A DNA stretch of 64,000 bases from Bidens hawaiensis (lineage: Eukaryota > Streptophyta > Magnoliopsida > Asterales > Asteraceae), in contig JAIQDT010000833.1 of the NCBI GenBank assembly GCA_021521415.1, positions 620,001-684,000 on the forward strand. Direction: 5' to 3'. The notes beneath the pieces are model-generated. The model did not search any database, was not told the origin of the DNA, and was given only the letters and a program-made list of their open reading frames with translations. Below, piece by piece: positions 55,329-64,000 of the stretch. Numbering within the stretch: the first letter of the stretch is position 1; each line of letters starts with the position of its first letter. The position numbers and the translations under genes are program-made.

Positions 55329-56145
55329 TTACTCGGGATTGATCATCCTATTAAGCTCAATAAGGTTTTGAAAACAGGACCGGTCAAAAGCTTTTGTAAA
55401 AAGATCGGCAAAATTATCCAGTGAATCAACTTTTTCAAGTATGATTAATTTCTTCTCAGCATAATCCCGTATGAAATGATGACGAATGTCAATATGTTTT
55501 GTTTTACAATGTTTTACGGGATTGTTAGTTACTGAGATAGCAGCCGTGTTATCAATGCAAATAGGAGTTTGAGTGAAATTCAGACCATAATCTCGCATTT
55601 GTTGTTGTATCCATAAAACCTGGGGAGCGGCAATTTGATGCTGCCATGTATTTTGCTTCACAGGTGGATATGGCCACTGAAGTCTGCTTCTTGCATTGCC
55701 ACGACACCAATCTTCCTCCTAGAAATTGACATCCACCAGTTGTTGACTTCCTGTTCTGGTTGCATCCTCCATAGTCTGAGTCTGTGTATGTTACCAGATC
55801 CAGTTCTCCTCCTTTTGGATACCAGAGACCCAATTTAGGCTTCCCTTTAAGATACCGCAAAATTCTCTTCACTCCCTTCATGTGTGACTCCTTTGGGTTT
55901 GCCTGAAAACGAGCACAAAGACAAACTGCAAACATAATGTCAAGTCTGGAAGCAGTTAAATACATCAAAGAACCTATAATAGCTCAATACTGAGTGGGAT
56001 CCACATCTTCATCACTGTTGGAGTCAGCACCTAGTTTGTGGTTGACACAAATCAGAGTGTCAAACGGGGTGCTTTCTTCCATCTTAAAACGTTTAAGCAC
56101 ATCGTGAACATATTTAGTTTGATGAATGAACATGCCATCTTTCTT
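55329..56145 (-). pseudogene. Copia RT C-terminus and RNase H
   Basis: After an in-frame TGA near 55986 comes SLMYLTASRLDIMFAV (about 55965). The RNase H follows with YTDSDYGGCNQNRKSTTG (about 55785), a CEAKYMA variant of the conserved C-E-A-E-Y motif (about 55655), and D-N-T-A-A-I then HIDIRHHFIRDY (about 55480). A frameshift near 55650 separates the two parts. The end is TAA just before 55329. Confidence 0.9.
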
Positions 56146-57228
56146 CTAATCTACCTGTAAGCCCAAAAAGAAAGTTAGTTCACCCATGGCGCTCATCTCA
56201 AACCTTTTCTTCATGACCGCTTCAAACTCCTGACACATAGAAATCTTTGAGGCTCCGAAGATGATATCGTCCACATAGACCTGAACAAGAAGAAATTCTT
56301 TCCCATTCCATTTTACAAACAACGTACTGTTGATCTTTCCACTCACAAACCCATTTTCCAGCAAATAATCAGATAAAGTTGCGTACCAAGCTTGTGGAGC
56401 CTGATGTAGGCCATATAATGCTTTACTAAGCTTGTACACATGATCTGGAAAGTCTGGATTAGAAAATCCTGGAGGTTGCTCGACATACACCACTTCATCG
56501 ACCTTGCCGTTTAGGAAAGCACTTTTAACATCCAGCTGAAACACTTTCATATCTTTGTGTGCAGCAAAGGCCAAGAAAAGTCGAATTGCTTCTAGTCTTG
56601 CCACAGGAGCAAACACCTCATTGTAGTCGATCCCTTCTTGTTGATTAAATCCTTTGACTACTAATCTTGCCTTGTTCTGGATGATTACCCCTTTCTCATC
56701 TCTTTTGCATTTGAATACCCACTTCGTACCGATTGCATTCACATCTCGTGGCTTTTCAACCAAACTCCATACTTCCTCTTTGTTAAACTGAGCCAATTCT
56801 TCCTGCATGGCTTCTACCCACGAGCTATCCTTTAATGCCATCTGATAGTTCTTTGGTTCAATCTGACTGATAAAGCAAGCATACAAGCATTCATTCATAA
56901 TACGAGTATCTTTAATGCTTGCATACACGCATGTGTTTTCTTCCAAGCTCGTTCTTGTTCGCACTCCATCGGAAGGACTACCGATTACATTCTCCAGGGG
57001 ATGATTCTTGTGGATTCTGGTGGTTTGGACAGGACCAACCTCTAAGTCTTTTCCAAGATTTGGAGAGATTTCATCTGAATTGTGTTGAGTGTGAAACGGA
57101 TTGATAAAGTCATCACCACTTGAGACAGCAGGAGTTTCAACATTACTTGACACGGGAGTTTGTTTTTCATTGAACTGTGGACGATGCAAAAATGCCTCAT
57201 CTTCATCGAGTAGCATCTGAGTTGCCAT
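56146..57228 (-). pseudogene. Copia reverse transcriptase
   Basis: The frame from 57228 covers an acidic linker and then the RT: W-V-F-K-x-K-R-D-E-K-G, KARLVVKGFNQQEGIDY, FQLDVKSAFLNGKVDEVVYV and the catalytic VYVDDIIFG (about 56275). It ends at TAG 56146 right after FFLGLQVD, where a Gln codon is normal for the family. The same frame continues past the stop. Confidence 0.9.
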
Positions 57229-57323
57229 TCTTTCTTCTGTATCTGCAAAATCAAAAGAAGGTAGATTAAAAATATATCATAATCGAAAGCCTCTGCTGGT
57301 CCTATGCTAGGCTTTGGTGGTTT

Positions 57324-58560
57324 TTAACTTGTAATGTCAGTGTTACAGACCACCTCAACCTTATTGTTCGATAGATTAAAGACTCTTCTGTTGGGTGACC
57401 CAACTACGTAGCCAACAAGAATACCTTCGTCAGCTTTCTCACCAAATTTTGAGTTAGTCTTTAAGATCGAACAAAGGGACCCAAAAGGTTCAAGACCTTT
57501 CAGATTTGGCTTTCTACCATGCATTAATTCATAACAAGTTTTATTTAACCTTTTAACAGTTAAAACACGATTAAGGATATAGCAGGCCGTGGCAACAGCC
57601 TCAGCCCAGAACACCACGGGAAGTTTAGCATCTGCCAGCATAGTCCTGGCTCACTCGATTAGAGTTCTATTCTTCCTTTCAGCTGCTCCATTCTGTTGCG
57701 GAGTGTATGGTGCACTAAACTGATGCTCTATCCCTTTCTGCAGACAAAACATCTCCATTTAATAGTTCTTGAATTCTGTGCCGTTATCGCTTCTGATGAA
57801 CTTCATCTTTAGCTTTCAGAAAATAAACCCATGAGTAACGTGAGTAGTCATCAGTCACAACCAAGCAATAGGATGTTCCACCCAGACTTTTAACATTGAT
57901 AGGACCAAACAGATCCATGTGAAGCAAATCCAAAGGTGTGACAATTGAGTTAACCAGTTTGGAGTGATGTGATTTTTTGTGCTGCTTTCTTTTCTTGCAT
58001 GACAGACACTGGTCATCAAAGTTAAAATTCTTTAATGGAACCCCAAGTACCAGCTCATTCTTGACGATGTAGTTCATCTTACGTAGATGGATATGACCCA
58101 TCCTTCGGTGCCACAATTCCGACTCAGATTCAGTTGCTTTTGACAAGAGACATGATTCTTCCGTCTCCATCTTGGTGGACCTCATGTCCATCACGTATGT
58201 ACTCTTTTCTCTTGGAGCTTTCATCACAACCCAGGTTTCAGGAATCTTGAAACCAGGATAAAGCACGAGTGCTTCATCCTTTGTAAAGTGCATAGTGTAT
58301 TCTTTGTCACAGATCTGAGAGACGCTCAGAAGATTGTGCTTTAACTCTTCCACAAAATTAACCTTCTCCAACTTGATTCTCCCATTAGTAAAAGTACCGA
58401 TTCCAGAAATTTTTCCTCCACTTTCTCCTGCAAAACTAACTCTTCCTCCTAGTACAGCTTTCAAATCACGTAACAAATTCTTGTTACCCGTCATGTGCCG
58501 GGAACAACCACTGTCGACAACCCACATGTTGTTCACAGTCATGTTTGACTGTTCCTGCAC
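57324..58560 (-). pseudogene. Copia protease and integrase
   Basis: The protease active site VVDSGCSRHMTGN is at about 58520. The GAG-pre-integrase zinc domain shows HRRMGHIHLRKM and CLSCKKRKQHKKSHHSK (about 58110-57960). The integrase core starts LLHMDLFGPINV (first Asp, about 57925). It then breaks near 57800, where the frame shifts and about 40 residues seem missing before RSDNGTEF (second Asp). The QQNGAAERKNRT block with the catalytic Glu follows near 57690. A nonsense TGA at about 57656 precedes the last open part, 57641-57324. Confidence 0.88.
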
Positions 58561-58575
58561 AGTTAAAGAAACGAA

Positions 58576-60090
58576 TTAAAAGCGGGGGACCCAAGCCCTT
58601 CTGGTCTTGGGTTGGTTAAACCTGTTAAACGGTATCCAACTCCTCGGTTGCCCAAAGTTCCCTTGAGGGAGGTTTTCATTTGATCTGAATGGAAGATTTC
58701 TAGAAAACTGATTATGAGGCCATCCAAACATCCTTGATTTTCTAGCATTAATGGATTCGAAGTTACCCGTTCTGTGATTAACTGGGAAAAAATGAGGTTG
58801 GTTTCTGTGAAATATTAAATTTGTCCAACGATTAAAGTTGGATGCATTAGAATTCTTACCAGTACTAGTTTTAAAGTTCTTTCCATTTTCAGTTTTGGTT
58901 GGCCTCAAATTTTTAGATTTCTTCCTTTTCAGCGGACAGTTGCTAACAAAGTGACCTACCTTGTTACATCGAAAACAACTTTTGTTCAGACAATTAATTT
59001 TCTTTGGACAATCTGTGTCTATCCGAACATTCTTTTCAGAAGTTGCAGCAAAAGATGAAGTTGCTTCACTGACAGTTTGTTTCACATAAGGGGGAACGAA
59101 TGGGTTTAAAGAAGATTTCTTTTTACTAAAAGTATTACTCTCCCCCCGTCTGAGTAACATAACTTCATCATCCACTTTGCGAATGTTCACAGACTCCTTA
59201 TTCGTGGAATCTTGATCCACGACTGACGAATTTGTCTGAACCGATTCATTTATATCTTCTAGGTTCTCATGATTGTTCAATTTAACGTTGGTATTGCTTG
59301 ATTGAACTCTAACGGGTACCTCGATGGAGCTGACATTTCCCGTTACTGTCTGATCAGATTTAACAAAAGCAGATGGCTGATTACAAGGATTATAAGTATA
59401 GTTATTGTTAAAAGGTGGTGGAACTTCATTGTATCCAATTCCTCTTTTATCGTTAGGAGAACGTTGAACACTTAGGACATGATTAAGCATCATTGAAGAA
59501 TTCCTAAACTGTTCAAGTTTTCTGTTTAGTTCCACCACTTTCACTTGATAATCTGCTATCTGTTTATCCTTTTCAGCAATAAGTTTGGTTTTTTATTCCA
59601 CAACTTCATAACTTAGATCAATTACTTGGACTTTCTCAGCTAGTGTTGCCTTAAGGCTTCTTATGTCTTTTTCACCAGCATTAATTTTTACCGAGTAATT
59701 GTATTCCTTTTGTTTAGAGTAATGATGTTCTTCTTTTACAATTTTTAATTCTTTTTCCAAACTTACATACTGATCAGTTAAGGCATCAAATTAATCAGAC
59801 AGTTTTTCACATTGTTCACAATGAGGTTCGGAACATACCTCTGAGAGCTGATCATTCACTTCTGCCATGTATGCTTGATCCTCCACTGGTTCCTTGTCAC
59901 ATCTTTCACTCACGATATTCACCAGATTTGCTTGTTCAATCACCTCCTCAACTTTGATGTTCCAATTATACCCACCATTCTGTTGAGATACCATGGCTTT
60001 TATTTCATTTCCATTCCCATTATGTTGAGTAGGCCTATTCTGACTCCGTTCAACTTTCTCATTTAGACACTCTCTTGCAAAGTGTCCATT
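58576..60090 (-). pseudogene. Copia gag C-terminal region with second zinc knuckle
   Basis: It continues the gag frame with stops near 59788, 59596 and 58576. It has an acidic coiled-coil-like stretch (about 59960-59500), a Ser/Asn-rich linker, and a CCHC knuckle CFRCNKVGHFVSNC (about 58990-58950). A basic Asn/Phe/Arg-rich segment ending RRAWVPRF follows. Two separate knuckles with a long linker make this gag unusually large for a copia element. Confidence 0.8.
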
Positions 60091-61305
60091 CTATTGACAG
60101 TTGTAGCAACGAACCTTTGACTTGTCAAATCCCGATCTCTCTCCCACGAACTTTCGTCCAGTCTTCTTCATAAACCGTTTTACCCTTCTTACTATCATCG
60201 CCATTTGCCACTGCAGATCCATTTCTTCCATGTCATCAGCATCTATTTGATCATAGTCCTCATCCAAGGTTGCAGGGTCAACTATCTTTCCCTTGATGTA
60301 ATTCTCATAAGACGCAATGAAAGAGGCATAAAGAGCAAATTGTTGTTCAGCAGATTTTACACTCATAGGCATCTTTGAGTAATTTACACTTGAAGGACTA
60401 GTAGACGAATTACTGACTGAGGATTGAGGTTTTGAAGAACCACTTCCACTAGCTACAAAGCATATATCTCCATCCATATTCATCACCACATGACCATCTT
60501 GCGTAGAATTTGGTTCCCCGCCTGAGTAGTATGCGGTCGAATCTGATTTAGAACTTGAGTTTGTAGAGCCTTTTGCACCATACATTCCCGGATCCTGAAC
60601 CTGATCAGTAGGCGTCTCTTTTCGTAACATATTAAGCTCATAATTATGTAGCTTGTTGACTACCTTCTCTAAATCAAAGCTATCAAATTCCTTTTCTTTC
60701 ATCAGAACTGTGTACATCTCCCATCTTGGTGGAAGAGTATCAAGAAGTTTTTCCACAATCTCACTCTCAGAATACTTTATGGAGTAGTTGTCCAATTCGG
60801 TCATCAAGTGATAGTAACTTGTGATGATGTCATCAAGTGATTTATTCTTAAAGTACTTGAATACTGAGAACTGAGTTTTTAGTAACTTTGTCTTGGAGTT
60901 TCGAATTCCAACGTTACCTTCATAGCGGTTCTCCAATGCTTCCCACAATTCTCTAGCCGACTTGTACTTTCGGAAAGTATGAAGAATTTCCTGAGGTAGT
61001 GCCATGGTGATTGCAGCTAGTGCCTTACTTTCTGCCTCGTACATTTTCTTCTCATCATCCTCCATCTTATTATATTTTTTTAGTTGCTTACGTCCTTCAA
61101 ACTCAGTTGTTGGAGGGATATAACCATCCTGAATACATACCCACATCTTTGCATCTTGATATTTCACATGCTGCTTAAATCTGTCTTTCCACGCAACAAA
61201 ATCAGTGCCTTTAAGTAACTTTGGAGCTTTAGACGCTGACCCAGCTTCAACTTCCATCTTTACCAGTTCAGAGATGTTTATTGACGTCATATTAAACCAA
61301 AACAA
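60091..61305 (-). pseudogene. Copia gag, N-terminal 404 codons
   Basis: From ATG 61305 the frame encodes a UBN2/copia-type gag: LKGTDFVAWKDRFKQHVKY, AAITMALPQEILHTF, ARELWEALENRYEG, and L-L-K-T-Q-F plus Y-Y-H-L-M-T-E-L blocks (residues about 35-200). A Ser-rich linker and an acidic stretch (EDYDQIDADDMEEMDLQ) follow. It stops with TAG at 60091 in the middle of the first zinc knuckle (CYNC-Q-stop). The same frame carries on beyond the stop with the rest of the finger, so this is a nonsense mutation, not the natural end. Confidence 0.9.
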
Positions 61306-61677
61306 GAGCTGGAACTAATTGAAACGGTATTCCGTGATGGCGAAGATAGTATAACTTCGCCTGACGCAAAGTTATAATTAACTTCACTTTCTGTTAACTT
61401 CACCAAGTAACTTCGCCAAAGTACAACTTCGCCTTGTTTAACTTCGCCGAAACCCTAATGACAGGTGACGGCAACTTCGCTAGATGTGAGATCTGATATT
61501 GAGCAGTGTTTTTCTTGTTTCGAATGATTAAAGGGTAGTATGGAGTGTAACAAGGTTTATATAGTGTAGGAATGGACTGAATGAACGGTGTTTTACGTGA
61601 AACGATTCCGCGAAAATTCTAGCGGAGTAATTTTAACACTCGTGTGATAATCCCGAACCACACAATCACGAAAAAAA
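61306..61677 (-). promoter_or_regulatory. Copia leader with AACTTCGCC repeats
   Basis: The untranslated leader between PBS and gag carries about six copies of AACTTCGCC or close variants (61345-61470). The same word occurs in the LTR stem and in the 3' non-coding region. Its purpose is unknown; packaging or leader-structure signals are possible. Confidence 0.6.
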
Positions 61678-61692
61678 TGCTCTGATACCAAT
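61678..61692 (-). promoter_or_regulatory. Primer binding site of copia element
   Basis: On the minus strand ATTGGTATCAGAGCA adjoins the 5' LTR and matches initiator tRNA-Met. Confidence 0.9.
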
Positions 61693-62112
61693 TGTAGGTT
61701 CCCAGCCGGATCAACACAGGATTATCTCGTAACACGAGGGTGCGGAATCCCCTACGTATACGATACGAGTATTTAATTGAGAGACACGTAAAGAAACACG
61801 TAACACGTAGGACAAAGGTTACTTGTAATTAGATGTTAATGCCAATAACACCAAAACCCTGCTGCGGCTTACAAAACGAACACCTAAAAAACCTAAAAAA
61901 AAACCCCTGTAACTAATGGCGCAAGTTAGGTTTAAATAATACGACAACTTCGCCTAACACCCTAGGCGAAGTTGTCTCTAACTTCGCCAGAACAGAAGTT
62001 CGCCAAAACTAGAAAACCAAACTAACTAGTTCATAAAAACAAAACAAGCATCGTAACAATTACAGATACGATAAACTCGAGACAAATGAACTACTGGCAT
62101 AATGCACCAACA
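61693..62112 (-). repeat. 5' LTR of copia element
   Basis: It contains a 14-bp perfect stem GACAACTTCGCCTA/TAGGCGAAGTTGTC with a 6-base loop (61943-61976). The transcript would start here on the minus strand; an AT-rich TATTTAAA lies close by (about 61931-61939). Confidence 0.93.
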
Positions 62113-63195
62113 TGTTGACTGGTCAATTCGCTTAAAACCCGATAAAGGGCAAAACAGTCAACAAGTTTGACTTTAAGTTTTCTCATACTTCTAGTCGGAT
62201 TCAACGTTCGGTCCAGAAGACTTTTATTCTCGTAATAGGCTACTGACCAAAACCCGACTTCCGACTCGCTGTTCGGATTCTGGTTAGTACCAGCTCGCTT
62301 AAATCTTAAATATAACATAACTAGAGTTCTAAACGTCCGTTTGGATTGATTCCAGCGGCTACGAGTTCTTTTTAACTTATATTATCATATCTCAAAGTTT
62401 CAGGTTCTGATCATTTATATCGTTCGACGCGTAGTGGACGACTCGCTTAATCTTTAATTCATTTATCTTAATTATTAATCATTTGCCTTTAATCTAAAGT
62501 GAGTTTTATCATTCCCCTATTTTACTCAATTTTCATAATGTTTCGGGGACATATACGTATATCATACTATATATATATATATCAAAAATAGCAAACGTGT
62601 AATTGTGTGTGAATAATCAAATATACTTGTTATGTGCTTACTTGTTTATGTGCATTTGTTTGACATATCCCCTTGTGGAGGGTTCTCATTAACCAACGCC
62701 CGATTCACTTAGCAAAGGTCTTATTATCATTATTTGCTCATGGTTGATTTACCGGCGCCCGATTCTCATGGCAATGGTTTAATCGACAACTTATTTGCTC
62801 ATGGTTTGATTTCATTACCGCATTTATTACGTCATGCTTATTTCTCTTATTTATTATATTAACATTATTTTATTGCAAAACTGGTGGTAAACTCACTCAA
62901 CATATGTTGTTGAAAAACTCTTTTTTCTACGCATACGCAGGTTGCTTGAAGTTGAAGTATGGACACTTAGAAAGACCTTAGGGTTATAATGAAGACAAAC
63001 ATGGATTTAAACTTGTTATATTTATTTACTTGAATAGATTTGTTGTATTTGGATATTATGTGTATTCTTTGATAAAAAATAATTAATTACATATTGTCAC
63101 TTATATTCATGATAGTATCTTCGAGCTGTGAGCAATCATGATCAGGCCCCGACATTTCCGCCTTAGGTTGGGGTGTGACAGATTGATATCAGAGC

Positions 63196-64000
63196 TGAAG
63201 GTTATAAGGTAGGTCATTAGAAATTGTCCTAGAAATATGATTAAGACCATATACGTGCTTAGAACTGCCTTATGTGCTATTAAAAATTGTTTACAGCTTC
63301 TTTAGATTAATTATTTTATTGTTTATCTTATTTATGTATTGCACACACACACAAATTCCGAGGTTACGCCTCACTTTCAAAATATTTTTAAATCCTCTTA
63401 TTTTTGGTAGATTGCCTTTTATTATGAGAAATTTTTTAAGAATTCCTGTGATTTGTTTTTGCTCTTTCACCTTGAAGCATGGGGGTATGACAAATTTTGT
63501 ACAACCATAACTTTAAGTGGTAGCCGTAATCGGCTAAACGGTTGCGTGGTAAACATAAACGGCTAAACGATTATACTTCCAAATTGTGTTTTTAAATTAT
63601 TTTAAATGTTTAGTTGGGTGAAAAATCCATGGAAATCCATGGGCACTCCAACTATCCATTTCTTAAACCATTTTCAATTTGATTTTTGGGTTGGAACGTA
63701 TCGTCCGGGGTGATTCCCGAGATACACCAACTACTTATATTTGATTCGTTGATTTGATATTTAATTGGGTCAGTTAAATTCCATGTAACGCTCATGGTCC
63801 GAACAACTCCATTGATTTGATAATTCGTTAATTAGTTGGGTCAGTTAAATGCCATGTACACGCTCATGGGCTGAACAACTCAATTCTTTATTACACGTTA
63901 TTTGAATTGGGCCATCAAAATACTGGAAGGCCAATTCACAAACTTTATGTTGTTTTATTTACTTAGGCCATTCAAATTGCTATGGAGAGCTCATGGGAGG
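63196..64000. other. Gypsy internal start, no gag frame visible
   Basis: AT-rich DNA after the PBS. From about 63760 a roughly 72-bp unit with TTGGGTCAGTTAAAT and CGCTCATGG is repeated at 63764 and 63836, with weaker traces after. No coding frame is supported. Confidence 0.5.

Larger units (their letters stand above)
49979..62112 (-). mobile_element. Ty1/copia element with extra 3' gene, 12.1 kb
   Basis: LTRs of 419 bp (49979-50397) and 420 bp (61693-62112), about 96 percent alike by eye, are bounded by a perfect TSD TGTTG (49974-49978, 62113-62117). Reading leftward: PBS, leader, gag, protease, integrase, RT, RNase H, a 1.9 kb non-coding stretch, then an extra coding region of about 1000 codons before the PPT and 3' LTR. 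The element is more than twice the usual copia length because of that region. The large gag, tRNA-Met PBS and extra gene in the env-like position recall Sireviruses, although these LTRs are short. Gag-pol has several stops and is dead. Confidence 0.93.
49194..64000 (+). mobile_element. Partial gypsy element, 5' LTR split by copia, runs off window
   Basis: The 5' LTR starts TGTAACTCGACCGG at 49194, is interrupted at 49978, continues from 62113 and ends GGGGTGTGACA at 63180, about 1.85 kb in total. A TATA box (CTATATAAA) lies at 49703-49711. Immediately after the LTR, TTGATATCAGAGC (63183-63195) matches the initiator Met-tRNA PBS with one change. The remaining 0.8 kb (63196-64000) shows no gag frame. 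The start is inferred by comparison with the other LTRs; the 3' LTR and TSD lie outside the window. Confidence 0.75.

Noticed and set aside
1..64000. CRISPR arrays, bacterial operons, tRNA and rRNA genes
   Set aside because: All repeats fit LTRs, minisatellites or TIR elements of a plant nuclear genome; no cloverleaf or rRNA core was found by eye.

Overview
The window is AT-rich plant nuclear DNA, almost certainly from a eudicot with a large, transposon-filled genome. The copia gag and extra ORF, the gypsy pol and the LTR families look like those I know from the daisy family (Asteraceae), but that assignment is recollection, not a search. I find one probable host gene. Nearly everything else is mobile DNA, and many insertions can be bounded exactly by target-site duplications (TSDs).

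Left third (1-17.3 kb): two solo LTRs (511-2500, TSD TATGT; 2789-4752, TSD GCTTA) lie inside an older element ending in CTAG/hairpin termini. A Helitron candidate (5537-6178) follows, then a decayed CACTA element (6238-10147, TSD CAG) that holds a TNP2-like fragment, a hAT-type MITE (7906-8687, TSD GTGATGAT) and a minisatellite. Three TAA-flanked Harbinger/Tourist-like elements come next (10325-11006, 12177-13409, 16116-17265); the second is a 1.2 kb near-palindrome. Between them lies the host gene, a minus-strand NFD6/NOXY2-family gene (about 13.8-15.5 kb) with duplicated alternative last exons.

Middle (17.7-33.3 kb): a SINE-like retroposon (13-bp TSD ACTCAATAAACTT) is split by a Ty3/gypsy chromovirus-type element (17809-28657). 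That element is itself split between protease and reverse transcriptase by a solo LTR (21671-23669, TSD CTTAA). A Pack-MULE-like element carrying an RRM gene fragment (31255-32120) and a fold-back element (32625-33250) follow.

33.9-45.6 kb: a young non-autonomous LTR element (33895-42917, TSD ACTGT) encodes a 511-aa gag on the minus strand and no pol. On the opposite strand it carries a five-exon gene with its own TATA box, a gypsy-type 'Transposase_28'-like N-terminus and a long coiled coil. A solo LTR (42953-44920, TSD TTATT) and nested MITEs follow.

Right third (46.4-64 kb): an L1-type LINE fragment is cut inside its RT by a solo LTR (47205-49007). It is followed by the 5' LTR of a gypsy element that runs off the window. 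A 12.1 kb Ty1/copia element (49979-62112, minus strand, TSD TGTTG) sits in that LTR. It has a decayed gag-pol and a roughly 1000-codon extra gene in the env-like position.

The elements are mostly defective. The gypsy and copia polyproteins carry scattered nonsense codons, many of the kind expected from methyl-cytosine deamination. The notable biology is in the accessory parts: antisense or extra genes inside retroelements, and LTR families that each carry their own arrays of short TCGC/GCGA-containing palindromes near the promoter or leader.
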